A stretch of DNA of 64,000 nt, taken from NCBI GenBank assembly GCA_903813345.2, contig CAIIXF020000005.1, forward strand, positions 6,885,375 to 6,949,374, given 5' to 3'. The notes below the pieces were generated by a model. That model did no database searches. It was not told the origin of the DNA and saw nothing but the letters and a program-made list of their open reading frames with translations. The position numbers were made by a program, and so were the translations under genes. Shown one piece after another: positions 25,901-40,900 of the stretch; positions within the stretch are counted from its first letter, which is position 1, and every line of letters starts with the position of its first letter. This DNA comes from Owenia fusiformis (taxonomy: Eukaryota > Annelida > Polychaeta > Sabellida > Oweniidae).

Positions 25901-28900
25901 TAGGCATTTTGTGCAGTCCCTGTAAATAGTACCATGCTACAAGGTATTCTCGTAACCATGATAACTGGAATGTTTTGTCGGGGTAGAGGGAAAAGTCAAT
26001 CTTCTTAGTGGGATCTGTAGAATATAAGCTACTGTATCATCATGTTAATTTGCAAATATAAGTTTAGAAAACGACTCGATTTCATTTGTATTTGAGGGGA
26101 TCATCATTCCACTCACCTGAAAATCTATTAAAGTGGTTTCCAATATCAAAGGCTTGGTAGTTATAGTCTGTGTATTCATAGTCTATAAAAGTTATTTTTT
26201 CTGAAATACAAATATATATATATAATATATATATTGCATCATGTATTTAACAAAGGACTGGTATCGATATGGAGAACTGAATTCAACAATGTTTTTCTCC
26301 TAAACCAATCATTCTGTAACAAACACGGTATTTTATGTAATGTTGACTGATTGACAATAATTTAATAGGAATTATTTAGAAATTTTTTATACCGTATAAC
26401 TGTTTTTGTAAATATTTTTTTGTTTTTTAGTGCAATTCGTTTTGCTCCTTTCTACCAATTCTTGAGAATGAAATAAAATGTCTTTCCGAACCTTGGAACA
26501 AAATAGCATATACAACATGTTTTTAGACCTCTCAATATTATAGTTATACAAAGGAATTTTTGATTGATTTTAAAAAAAGTATTCAGAAAATTAAAACAAA
26601 ATCCCCCCCCCCCAAAATAGATAAAAATCAAGATAACCCTTTTATTTCATTAACAAGATACTTTTTTATTATCAACCCAAATTTCCTTTATACAATTACA
26701 ATATTGAGAGACCTAAACATGTTATGTTTATGTCGTTTTGTTCCAATGAGGTTCGGAAAGATGTTTCATTTCACTCTGGAAACATGATACCAAGAACAAA
26801 ACAAGTGTTTGATGTGTTCTCTAAAACAATATAGATGAAAGTATATATATTTTTCAAATTATATTGTTTCCATTCAAAAGATGACTATTAAATTGACAAT
26901 GTGTTCAATTTTTAGATTTTTTATGACTGGTTTAAGAGAAACGTGTGTTCAAAAAGATCTCCATATCGATACCACTCCTTTAATACAGCAATTAATCTAC
27001 CCAATTACTCAGATGCGAGTAGGTAGTTACCAGTTTCGCCACCAGGTGGATGATTCGGGGGAAATAACATGGCAAGGTATTACAAAATTCCCTTAAACTC
27101 GAACATTCATCAGTTTTAGTGGTTCACTTTTCATATTACCCTTATGTATCTGACGGTTATACAAATTTAAATATGTCCAGTAAAAGAAAATATTCTCTGC
27201 CCAACACAAGAAAAGATATTTCCATTTTTGTGATTTTACAACATGGGGGCTATGGGGAATCTCCCCGACCTAGAAGTCACATTTTCAAAGAAAATTAAAT
27301 TTTCAAAGTTGATAAACTCTTTTTAAAACCATATTTCTAGATGTAATTTTACATGTAGATTCCAAATATGACATCAGTTTGACTGAATTTTGAATTTTGA
27401 ATGACGTAAATCAAGATTATTTCTACACGCATCTAGGATATTGAGGTTTTCATTGAAATGGACATTTTGCACGTTTTATAAACAAAATTAGCATTTTTGA
27501 GCAAACTCAGTATCTTTGAAATCTCAAGCGAAAATTAGAGTCTCCTGAAATATTAGGGCTTCCTTCCGGAAAATGGACAATGGGGCATAATTACCATTGT
27601 CTTTGTTGTAAATTATATTTCTGAGCAAGACATCATTATGGCATAGTACTACAGGTGAACCCAGTGTCTCTAAGTGGGTTTTCAATCTCTCAAATTCCGC
27701 CCTGAAGTCTTCTTGTCTGTATTTGATTCCTATTCTATATCTGAAACGTGATAATCTAGAGTCAGAAAGAAAAACAACTGCACCAGCTCTGACATAATTT
27801 CGGAATACATGTACTTTTAAAAAATCGTTAGATTCCTTTTCAGAATACATGCTTATTTAGAAAAATGTGAGGGTTGTATACAAATTACATAAGACCTTTT
27901 GTTTTTGTCCTGGTCATCAAAATCGTCAGGAATAAGAGACAGATATTTTTCAAGTTTATGAAAAAGCATAGGCTCGTGTCTCATTTTACTTTGCTCTTCA
28001 TATTCAGATATTTCCTGTATACTGTGGATCTTTGCCATCTCATGTGCTAGCAATCTGTAACATAATGTATATTTCTAATTTGTAAAGCATAAGATCTCTA
28101 TCATCTATTTAAAATATCAGCTTATTTAGTGACACAATGAAAACGTGAAATTACATTTTGGGGGAAGGGGTTAAATATAATTGTCTCTCGAAACAGCATT
28201 GGAATTGACACAATCCTTAATTCCCAATATTTAACAAATAATGCAATCAAAATACTAAGTTATATAATATATACCTTCCTATCTGTTTGTCTCTGACCAT
28301 TTTCTCATTTATGCACTTCCCGGGTACATAGCCATAACACATACCATTGCGAAATCTTGCATAGATAGGTGGTGCACATCCTTTGTTATGTAGAAGTCTC
28401 ATATAATGTAACTCTTTATCCCTAAATCAGCAACATATAATTGTGGTATTGTAGTGAGAGCATAGTTTTCTGTGAGGGAAAATAATGACATAATGTATAT
28501 TGATGGATTGCTCAGTTGAGATTGGATCGAGAATCAAAAATGGTAAAAAAAATCACAGACATAATTTGATGATCTGCGTTTATTCGTAACCTACCCTAGC
28601 ATATACAGTAGTTCATGAAGAAAGAAATTAAAAATTATGATTTCAATGTTGATCTCCTGGATCAAACTGTCCTGTCATGTGACAACCAACTTTTATAGTG
28701 TGTATTATGAAACGTTTGGGAACTATGTTGATAATCCATATACCTATCAATAAACGATTCAGTCCCATTGCCATAGATTTTCACAAGTACCATATCATCT
28801 TTAGCACCCTTATTGTAACATCCAACAAGCTTGTTTGTGGTACCCCCTGTAAAAACCTGAAATCCAACAGTGAAAATGATTTCAATCAATAAATAGCAAA

Positions 28901-31900
28901 TTCCTTTATATCGATATTCAAAGGACAAGTTTTGGTTTGGAGAACAGTCTCCTGGGCTAATATTTTTCATCAAAAATGTAGAAATATTACTCAAATTAAA
29001 TTATGGATATTCAAAAGAGGATATTTAAATCTACAATATGTAAAAATATCAACATTGTCTAAAGCAGGCGTAACGTGCAGTAGACTGATGAACTTCGTTC
29101 TCAAAACCGAGGCTAGTCTTTTCTCTAATCCATGATATTTTGCATTGCTAAAATACAGTATCACAATAAATAAATAAATAATGATCTTAATTGGTTTTGA
29201 GTAGCTCAATATTTAATACATTGGTCAATAACTTTAAAATTGTTACCTTGCACTTAACATTTTTCCAATTTGGCCTTATACTTCTCAACAACATTACAGC
29301 ACCATCTTCTACATGTCCAGTAGCATTCTCATCAGCCAGAATAGCCAGGTCCAATATGTTATTTTCTCCCATGTATCCCACATTTATCATAACTTTACCT
29401 GATATCTATTCAAGCATTGAACGTTTGTTTATATGTTTCTTTGCTAGTGAAGTTTTTATGAAAATAAGTTAATGCCTGAGCACATTTCTTAACCTTTTAC
29501 GACTTTGCACGCTATACTCTTCTGGCTTCGCAGGGCAACTGGGCACATCATATACAGTAAAACATGTAAAGTGGAACGTCTTTGTAAGTGAAACACCTCC
29601 ATAAATGAAACACCTTTCAGAGTCCAATGGCTGATTTTATTAATGTTCAGTGAACATCTGAAGTGGAACACCTCCAAAGTGGAGCACTATCTAGAGGTAC
29701 CAAAGGTGGTCCCCTTATACAGATGTACTGTTAGTACCTGTTTTTGGCTCATTAATTTCACTCATATTAAAACGCAAAAAATATGCAAGGCATCTTGTTG
29801 AATACATGTATAGCTTTGGCCTTCTGAAACTAGTCTAATAAAATGCCATTTGTAAACGTACCTCGTGAAATATTATGGAAAGTCTAAACTAAAACGATAT
29901 CTTACATATCTTGTGTTATGTTTCCCTTTGAGTTGAATAAAGACTACAGTTTTCACCACAAGTTGCCGACTTCTTTTTCTCCTGTTAAGAAACATATTCT
30001 GAACACAAATGTTGTTGAAAGAAGAATATTAATGATGATTAAACTTTTCCTTGTTTCATTCAAAAAATCATTTTTGTTGACTTTCAACCATTCGGGTATT
30101 TAACTCAGATAAGTATATTATTGAGCGGGACTATTTATTCTCACTTATTCCATTGTAGTCAACTTGAGGCAAAAATATAAGTTGTTATTGTTGGTTTTAC
30201 TTAAAATCAGTTAAAGAATCAACGCCAAGACTAATGCCTTTTTACTTACTGGATTTAATTTATTGTCGCGGTGCTTGAAATGATCTACGTCAGGCAATCA
30301 AAAATAACATATATCATGAACTTTCAAATGATCAATATGATTGCATAATAGGTAAATTTATTCCTTAGATTCACGATGTCGATGTATTTACTTTGAAGTG
30401 ATTCTAAAATCAATCAATCTTCTTAATGAAGAGAATAGATAATATTAAAGTCTTCCTTCTAGATCACAAGTCATATATGTAAAACTTTTTTTTCAAAAGG
30501 TGATTTTTGGGTTGAGCAGTTTTAAATGTGAAATACGAATTTGCTCCCCCAAGCTGGACAAAAATAAGATAAACATTTTTTCCTAGCGTTATTGTACTTC
30601 AAACAGTGAAGTGAAGGTTATCCGCAAATGATATACTCATTACATAGAGTATAGTTAATTTTCTTTGGTACAACGAAATATATGTCATTTGAATTTTTAA
30701 AATAGTTATGTAAAATTGCATGCTTCACTAAGCTTGACAACTCTTTCGATGACACCCGTGTGGGTATAGAATATGTGGGTAACCGTCATCTCTCTATAAA
30801 CTCATATAACGCTAGAATTAACGTCATTTAGACGGCGCTAACGCATCACACTCACTCAAACTCGATCTAACACACAGAATGGATACATAAATGAAAGATC
30901 TTGTAAATACCATATTTCTCCTTTAAATGGTATTGTAAAAAAGAAGATGAGTGATGGGAGGGGAATCTTTGTATGTTTTATTGACTTGGAAAAAGCCGTT
31001 GATTACGTAAATATAAATATATATAGATTACTGAAATGTGGAGTCAAATGCTCTGTTAAGATAAACAGTAAATAACTGACTGGTTTAATACTATATCAGG
31101 TGTACGACAAGGGGATAGTCTCCATGAAGTACTTTCTTTTGCATTATTCATACACAGTCTCCGAAAGACTTGGAAAGTAGGCATGTACGTGTTAATATTC
31201 ATGACTCTGTAAACATTCTGTTTTGACCAATGATCTAGTTTTGCTGACATAATCTGAAACTGACATGTAAGAACATTTAAATAATGTAAATAGATGGTGC
31301 TATCACTTGATGCACAGTAATGTGATTTTGCTTGGCCCCCTTAGAGATTGAAAAAGTTTAGAGATCATTCGAACCTTTAATAGAAGTGTAATGATGTCAG
31401 ATAATAGACTTACCAAACATATATCTAAAAGGGACAGAACCGGAGTCGTGAGCTTTAAAAGATTTTATATAGACGTGACTGAGAGTATTACAATATTGAA
31501 AAGCCAAAACATTTTACAAAACAGAGTCATAGTTATTGCTTAATCTCTCAGAAGTAGAAAGATCCTTAATGTCATATTTTTTATAATTACGTATTTTTCC
31601 TCTTGATACAAGAAGGCTTATTCTATAGACATTTCGAGATAAAATAAATCATAAAAAATTATCACGTATAACCTAGTTAATATTCAACTTCATTTCATCA
31701 CTACATCATTTATTACAAAATACATAATAAAGGCGATGCAGGTCTTTATTTTATTGTATAGTATTCACAATGAGTATACAAACAAGTGACAGGGCCTAGG
31801 CTGATCCCAGTAGTATTATATTCTTTAGCACCTGGCTATCAGTCAATGTTGAAATCGGTGTATTTACATCCCATTGGTGAATCAGATCACTAGAAATTCC

Positions 31901-34900
31901 ACTATCATTGAGTTATAGTGTTTATCAAAGTGTTTCAGTCTGGTAGGGGCATTGCGAGTATATCATCTCTCATTCGGTCATATTCATTGAGAAGCAGTAT
32001 GGCATACCTGAATATAACAAAAAAAAAATTAAACGAGACACTAGGCTAATTTCATAGACTCAAAATGCAATGAGAGCGTGGCGTAGGATTAAAACACATT
32101 TTGACAATAAATGTTTTAAATTGATCATTTAAATTCTTTAAAATGGCCATTAAATTCAAAAGTTGCAGGAAATATGTATGCACATAGCCAAATGGAAAGG
32201 AGCAAAAATGATACAGAAAACAGCAAGAAAAAGAACACATTTAAGTGTATAACAATTATAAGGAAAACAAACCCTCTCTTTCATAAAGCATAATTCAAGC
32301 ATAATACCCTCTCCTCTCACCATACACGTTACATTATCACAATCAAGAACCATAGCACCAAGGGACATTTCATTCATACAGAAGCAAATACAATATACAT
32401 GTATGTTGGGGAATAAATATAAATTGATAATGAATACTCCTTAACATCAAAAATATCATTAATCAACAGCTAAATCATTTCTGATCCGGGATAAATTTAA
32501 AATAAGCTCTATACCATCTGTTAGGTTACATTACGTCTTACGACGATGAATCAGAGCAAATGTGAACCAGCCATTAGTTGATCAAAATGGTAAAAAATAA
32601 TGGCATGACTGACAAACAGAAACGAAGTGCATGTACAATAGTACATACATTTTTGCTTCTTTTGTTAAAAAACATTTACAGTGGTTACCATTTTGATCAT
32701 GCAATTCTTGAATAACACATACAATCATGATAAATTAATATGAGAGTTATAGTTGTTGATGTGATTAACATTGAGAAAGCATGTGGGCCACATCGGTCCA
32801 GTAACAGAGTGCTTACCCCAGAAAGTCAAAGTCTATGTTCGATAACCTTGTTTGGACGATTGCCCAGACACCCCAAAAGAAGTGAGATGCCTAAAAAGAA
32901 AAATGTGATTAGGTTGCAGTTTTGCACTTGGCTAAATAATAGAATGAGCAAAAATAATGCCATGAAAAATCATTCTAAGAGGAATAACAGCAAAACAACC
33001 AAGTCAGTGGAATATACATTTAATTTTTTTCAAACTATTTTTCTTATTATGTCGTTATGTCATCTAGTTTTGATGATAACGCATACTCCTAATCCCTACA
33101 CCTTACCATAGGATCAGGAGATCGATTGGATAGTATTTTCTACTTTTATGTAAACAATTAAGTTGGTTCCCAAAGCTCCATGCACTAACAACAAGAGCAT
33201 TAGGAGATGTCACATTTAACGGTGTAGTATTGCATTTAGGTTAAATGTATACCTTTTGACAGATGGAGTGCATACACTTTTGGGGCACTCTGTAGCTAAA
33301 TATGTTAAATAATACAATGTACTTACCAGTGAGAATTTCCTAACTTGAACATATAATATGTCAATATCTCTATTAGTTGGTATTTTGTGCAGTCCCTGTA
33401 AATAGTACCATGCTACAAGGTATTCTCGTAACCATGATAACTGGAATGTTTTGGTGGGGTAGAGGGAAAAGTCAATCTTATTTGGATCTGTAACATATAC
33501 ACAAGCTACTGTCAGACTGTATCACCATTTTTATTTGCAAAGCTAAGTTTGGCCAGTGACTTGGATTCATTGGTTAATTTCACTTACCTGAAAATCTTCT
33601 TTTTTTGTTCATGGAAAAAACATTAACATATACAATATACATAATATCATAGAAGTCACACAATTTTCCATCATATTCTTTTCTAAGGCATCTAACCACA
33701 CTAATCTAATCTAATCTAGTACCCATAATTTAAGGTAGGTCTTAACATCGAGTATTTCATATGGTACACATATCTTTTAACTTACCTGAAAATCTATTAA
33801 AGTGGTTTCCAATATCAAAGGCTTGGTAGTTATAGTCTGTGTATTCATAGTCTATGAAAGTTATTTTTTCTGAAATATATATGTTGATATTTTGCATCTA
33901 AATGTAATACAGCAATTGATTTCACCAAATTAAGGTTTTGATTAAACCTGGCATACCTGCAGATTTTGATCAAAACCAGTATCTTTGAAGTTTCAAGTGA
34001 AATTAGAGTCATGAAATATAAGGACTTCCTTCCGGAAAATTGACCATGGGCCTGATAATTACCATTGTCTTTGTTGTAAATTATATTTCTGAGCAAGACA
34101 TCATTGTGGCATAGTACTACAGGTGAATCCAGTGTCTTTAAGTGGGTTTTCAATCTCTCAAATTCCGCTCTGAAATCTTCTTGTCTGTATTTCATTCCTA
34201 TTTTATATCTGAAACGTGATAATCCAGGGTCAGAAGGAAAACAACAGCACCAGCTCTGAAATCATTTTGGAATACATGTATTTTTAAAAAAATCGTCAGA
34301 TCCCTTTTCAGGAAACATGCTAATTTAGAAAAATGTGAGGGTGTCGAAGAGCCAGAAATCTTTTTCAAAATATTAACATATGTTTAATGTGTCAAAAATG
34401 CATTTGGAAATATCCATACAAATTACATAAAACCTTTTGTTTTTCTCCTGGTCATCAGCAAAGCCTTCAGGAATAAGACACAGGTATTTTTCAAGTTGGT
34501 GAAAAAGCATAGGTTCTTGTCTCATTTTATTTTGCCCTTCACATTTAGATATTTCCTGTATACTATGGATCTTTGCCATCTCATGTCCTATCAATCTGTA
34601 ACATAATGTATATTTCTAATTTGTATAGCATAAGATGTATAGAATCTTTTTTAAAATATCAGCTTATTTAGTGACACAATGAAAAAATTTGAAATTACAT
34701 TTTGGTGGAAGGGGTTAAATGTAATTGTCTTTCGGAACAGCATTGGAATTGAAACAATCCTCAATTCCCAATATTTTACAAATAATGCAATCAAAATACT
34801 AAGTTATATACTATATACCTTCCTATATGTTTGTCTCTGACCATTTTCTCATTTATGCACTTCCTGGGTATATAGCCATAACAGATACCATTGTGAAACC

Positions 34901-37900
34901 TTGCATAGATAGGTGGAGCACATCCTTTATTATGTAGAAGTTTCATATAATGTAACTCTTTATCCCTAAAATCAGCAACATACTCGTATAATTGTGGTAT
35001 TGCAGTGGGAATGTATTTTTCTGTCAGAGAGAATCATAACATCATCATGATGTTTGTTAATGGATTGCCCAGAATCAAAAATGGTGATGAACCAATCAGA
35101 GACAATATCTTGATGATTCCAGTTATTCATAAACTACCATACCATTAACAATAGTTCCTGAAGAAAGCAATTAATAATTATGTTTTCAAATATTGATCTT
35201 TTGTATCAACCAGTCATGTGACAACCAACCTTTAAAGTGTGTATTATGACACATTCGGGAACTTGTATGTTAAAAATCCATATACCTATCGATAAAAGAT
35301 TCAGTTCCATTGCCATAGATTTTCACAAGTACCATATCATCTTTAGCACCCTTATTGTAACAGCCAATAAGCTTGTTTGTGAGACCCCCTGTGAACACCT
35401 GAAAACCCATATCCAACATTGAAAATAATATTCTAAATGTGACTCAGATATCACACGATATCCTTTTTAGTACATTTAATAACTTTGATCAAATTAATTA
35501 TTTTAAAATCGTTACCTTGCACTTAACGTTTTTCCAATTTGGCCTCATACTTCTCAGCAACATCATCTTCGACATGTCCAGTAGCATTCTCATCAGCCAG
35601 AATATCCAGGACCAATACATGTACGTTATTTTCTCCCATGTATCCAATATTTATTAACCTTATTTCAAGCGATGAAAGCTGTTTCTCTGTTCTTAGCTGT
35701 GAGCTTTTTGAAAATAACTAATGCTCGAATACATTTATTCTACCTTTTCTGGCTTAAAGTGTCCGCCCTTTTTGGCTACGTATACCATCGAATTTACATA
35801 AGCGGATTAGACTAGCTCATTTTTATATTGGTGTGATATGGCGTCTTTATTCGATTTTTCTCGATTTTATATTAATATATTATTACATTAATATATTATA
35901 TATATATATATTATTATATTAATATATTATATATTATTATTATTATATATATTAATATTTAATTTTTCTTTTTTGAATTTTCACTTCAATTTTTGTTCAG
36001 TCTTTTGAATTCTATGTTTGATAATTCATATTTATTTTTGTTTCACATTGCACTTTTCAATTCAAGCATTTACAGTTTTTGTTCAATATTTGTAATTAAT
36101 GTATGTAATATATTCAATATTTGATACCTTCCATCATGGGTTTTCACTTTTGAAAGCCCGTGCTTTCATCCACGTTTGAACAGATTTTAATTAAAACTAG
36201 CCTTGTTACATATCAAACTGAGAAAAAACGATTTGGAAAAGTAAAAATTTAACATCAAATACCAAACATCAAGATGTCAATCACTGAAAAATCTTTCATT
36301 GCAAGATCAATGGTAGCTTCAATGTTCCAAAGTTCAGACTAAGAAATCAAAATTACATTTGCAAGATCATTTTCTATTCAAACTGTTCGGCACTCATAGC
36401 TCCCATAGTGCCAAACAGATCGCTTCGATTCTTGTTCATGCGTATACAAAGATTGAGAATGCCGAACTGTTTGAATAGAAACATAAGAAGAGCCGAACTG
36501 TTTAAATAGAAAAATGAAAAGTTCGAATAAGAAAAATGTATATAGGTTCGAACTATAGAAGACCGTTTAAAATCCGAATACAAAAATGAGAGGTTCAAAC
36601 AAGAAAAAGGTACAAACGTTTGTACATCAAAGTTAGATGTTCGATGTCGTGCAATTATAAAAGTTGAACTTTAGAATTGAGTTAACATATTATTTAAGTT
36701 TTCATATTAGGTACATTTCCTTATTGTTTGATGTTGTAAACATTTTTTCGAATATCTAAATATCAAATGTACATAATATCATTGAATTTTGAGCTACTTC
36801 TGACACTATACAGTTGGACGGCACATTGCCTTAACCCATCAGCTTTATGACGTGCACTTCCGCGTGGGACTATATCTTTACAACGGGAATTTCAAGTTTT
36901 TGTCAGTGTAGACATAAAAAGTTGCGGTCCTCTTACTCGCGCAGTTTTTAATATTTTCATTTGAAACTTGCAGGAACGGTGCTTTGAATCTAGCTCTCTA
37001 CTCTTTGAAAACGTCATGTAGAATCAAAACAGTTGAACTATTTATTTTTTGTCGTGAAAATATTATTTTTTTAGTTCATTTTTATTTTACAACTTTTTGG
37101 GAAAAAATGTAACAAATTTTTATTTCTTGTCATATTTATCCGATATTTTGTCATCATGAAATTCGAGATTCCTTTTAATGATGGTGCAAATTTCATAACA
37201 ATTGATGAATTTCTATTATCAGTGTTATGTTTTCCAAAAACGGTGTACCACTGTGCATGTTTCTTTAATTGACGGCACATTTGCCTTTAATTGGGCGAAC
37301 GTACAGGTCCCGACGCAATAAGCTTTATTTGATTTAATACACTCAAAAATAAAGTTTTCTATCAAATCAGAATGTTCATAAAACATAAACCTTGCCTTTG
37401 TTTTCCCAATTCTAAAAGCAGGCCAAATAAACTATGATAATCGTTTGACTCTCGAGACTACAGAACTTGAACTTGAACATGCTAAAATCGAAGTTACCTA
37501 TAGTTACGCTTGTAAAGTTAATTATATGTTTAACGGCGTACTGAGCGAATGTATCTAATCAAATTTGTGACATACCCATAAGATCGTAGATCACAATTCT
37601 AAGTTTAATATGTAATTTGGATTCGTAAGAAGTATTTCTGTTTTAAACTTACCTTTGCTGTCTGAAAAAGATCAATATTCATAGACGGGGATGTTGAAAC
37701 CTACATTTCCTTTGAATGACCTGCATTTGTACTACACCATATATTGGGCACATCATTATCAATCCAAAACTATAAAAGACTACAAAGGCTATAAAACATT
37801 CGTGCTAAAGTCATCATGATAGCAGTTGAAGAATAAATAAAAAAGAAAGGGATACCATAAACAGGCCACAAACTTGGACATCAAAATAAAGCTGCGTACA

Positions 37901-40900
37901 TTTGAAAGATGGAACTAGTGTTCCTATTCACAACAATATTAACCCAAAACCTAAAGGTGAAGGTGAACAAAACAAACAGTTGCAGATATCGTAGGTTTGT
38001 TCATCAAAGTACTTCTACAACAGACGTGATAGAGCTGAGTGCTATTGACATCATTGTGAATATGCAGTAATTTTTATCTACTACAGTTGACTTCATACAT
38101 AATGTTTATTTTGAAGCTATCTATAAACATTGAAAATCACTGGCAGTAAGTGACAAGTATCATGTAGTTGAATGGGGAAAAGGTCAAAGCCAGAGAGTCT
38201 ACGCAAACGGTTTTTAAACTACTTAGCTGACTATCCTGTGGATTGAAGTTGCTCCAAAAGGTTTGTGTTATATATTATTTATCTAAATAATAACAATGCC
38301 GATCTCACAAATTTTTGTTGATTTCATACATAACATAAATTTTAAGAACAAGACTTAACACTTCACCATACCTATTTGTTAGGTGTGATATAAAACGAAA
38401 CATTAATTGATATTAACAGTTCTGGAATACCTGCATATATTTGAATGATTTATTAAAAGCATTATTTCAAAAATCTCCATGGTTCTTAAAATCAGTGAAT
38501 AGAACATTGTTCTGCTAGAAACCCTAAATGAAGGTCATTGTACTTTGTTGAAGTTGAAATGAAGAAGGAAGTTGCAGTCAAATGGCCTGAGAGTAGCCCA
38601 AGTCTTCCAGAATGGCTAGCAACACAGCCTACACAGGATTGGGAGGACACCTTTCACAGAGATGGTTGCTTGGTAAAACTTAAATTACATGTACTCCGCC
38701 AGTTATTGTATTTCTATGAATACATGTATACTATCTATACCATCGGAATATTGCAGTTATAAATCATACATTTCACAGTTGTTTTATTGCTTTCAATTCA
38801 ATTATAGTGAAGAAGCATATAGGCAGGTCATGTAATATTGATTCAACCTTTTAGACTTATGCTATATATAGAAATAACAATGATATCATTCTATTTCAAT
38901 GAGCTTTTGAACTACTTTCAAGGGACTACTTTGGCAATAATGATGATAAAATCATGTTTTCATGGCAATTTCAATTAGAGATTATATGTACTTAGTAAGG
39001 ATGTGTGATGAAAATAAGATGGACACGATGCCTTTTTTATTGTTAACCACATGATAGAATTGGACCACTTATCATCATGTATGGTGCCACTTTGATAAAA
39101 TAAAGCTCTTTGACATTGAATACAGTAGAGCTACTATTGTATTTCATGTTAACCTTTTGGCACATGAATGGTGTAATGATGTATATTGATCATGATGACA
39201 TGATATATTTTACAGACTGTCAACAATATTCTCACAGAAGATGAAGTTCGGATTTACAAAGGTAAGAAGCATTTGCAGTGCATTTGTTTTACTATCCGTT
39301 TTAAATATGTTTTTTTCTCTTTTTGTCCTTTTCATTGATCCTGCCATTAAAGAAGAATATATGCAGCTTTCGTAGGTTGTAGATACTGTAATAGTAATAT
39401 GATGTTGTTATGAGCACCAAAAGATACATATTATCTCATTTTCAAAGAAATTGAATGATATATGATTTAACATAATTTTAATATATTTATTTTCTATGTG
39501 AAGACATCTACACTAGGATGTTATCTGGGGAAATAGACACGAGAAGACACCGTCATGATCTAGGTAATCATGGTAGGTATTCTTTAATATATTCATATAC
39601 GATGAAACCTTGTTACTTATAAAATAGCTTACTGAGCCTGTAAGCACATTTGTGTCACAATTAGGATAGGCCATGTAATGGTGGAGGAACTTATCTTATT
39701 TTTGATGTTGCAATGACTTTCTTTATTTTTCAGTAAAACAGGTTTCTATAAATCAAGAAAATATCTGTCAAATAATGTGGCCAAGTGAATATATTGAAGA
39801 CCTTTTAAAAGTAAGTTATAATTGTTATATGTTTTGAAGCTATTGAAGAACTCATTAAAATTTTCTCAATTAGAGTAGTAGTTCTATATCTTATATGAAA
39901 GCTAAAAAAATCTGAAAATGTTGATTTCCTATGGTTCAGATAAGTGGGCCAAATTAATTATCTTTCTTTTATTCTGCACGAAATACACCTCAAACCCCAA
40001 TATTTGATTTGGAGAATAAAGGATAAGTACATATGTATTAGACATTGTATATATGCTATATTACAGGGTCCATTGCATACAAGGGCAGAAGCAATAGCAC
40101 ATGTGGTATTAGGGAAGGATTGTGTGTTAGACTTTGACATGCTTATATCAAAGGTAACTTAGATATACATATAAATATGCAACTAATCTATTTAGTGATT
40201 TCTCGGCAAATTTTAAGGCTTTCTAAAACAAAATTAATAGATGTCTTTGTTGTTTTAGGGGCCCCATACTAATACAGAGACCCCATGGCATCAGGATGAA
40301 TCCTACTGGCCTGATCAACCTGATAAGCGAGCAGCTTCTTTCTGGGTATGGACTGACTAATGGCTTTTTATTATATGCCTTACCTGACAATGAGGTGATC
40401 AATCAGGTTTAGAACTCACTTGTGTTAAGTTATTAAGTCAACACAAAATGTCAACTGTTTAGGTGGCGTTAGATGAGTCAACCGTTGATAATGGGTGCAT
40501 GTGGTTTGTACCTGGCTCCCACAAGCTGCCTATGAGGCCATTCAGGCCTGTCAGTGAGGGACATCATGTGTTATGCTGTGATTGCTCAGAGGTGGGTGTA
40601 GATACAGTCAACTTGTGTAAGATGTAAACACATTTAACAATTTATGTTATGCCATTGAGTCCAGTGTTAACAAAACCACCTACCAGAATCCCTTTAAATC
40701 GAACACTTTCATGTACCAGTTTTGTGATTCGATCATATGTCATATACATGCATCTTGTGTTATATGGATTGGATATATTCGATGTTTTTATGCACATAGG
40801 AGGAAGGTGCACCAAGGCCGCTAAAACCAGGATCATGTACAGTACATCATGGTAGAACATTGCACTATTCCCGGGGAAATACAACAAATACACAGCGCCG

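Larger units (their letters stand above)
19630..29480. repeat. Segmental duplication, unit 1
   Basis: Direct duplicate of 30,060-35,730. Collinear matching blocks include GTTGACTTTCAA and CTATTTATTCTCACTTATTC (19.6-19.7 vs 30.1 kb), GMC exon 1 (19.92 vs 30.25 kb), GAAAGATCTTGTA (20.96 vs 30.89 kb), and the 3' untranslated region and all nine coding exons of the ethanolamine kinase. Unit 1 is about 4.2 kb longer, largely because of inserted transposons at 21,122-21,818, 22,921-25,690 and 26,245-26,990. Confidence 0.85.
30060..35730. repeat. Segmental duplication, unit 2
   Basis: Direct duplicate of 19,630-29,480, in the same orientation and order: decayed GMC exon 1, then ethanolamine kinase copy 2 reading leftward. 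It lacks the three large transposon insertions of unit 1 but has its own LINE fragment (about 30,960-31,640) and a 181-bp insertion at 33,599-33,779. Confidence 0.85.

Noticed and set aside
36373-36600. Possible CRISPR-like or regular array of CCGAACTGTTT
   Set aside because: Only a few inverted and partial copies without regular spacing; eukaryotic foldback cluster.
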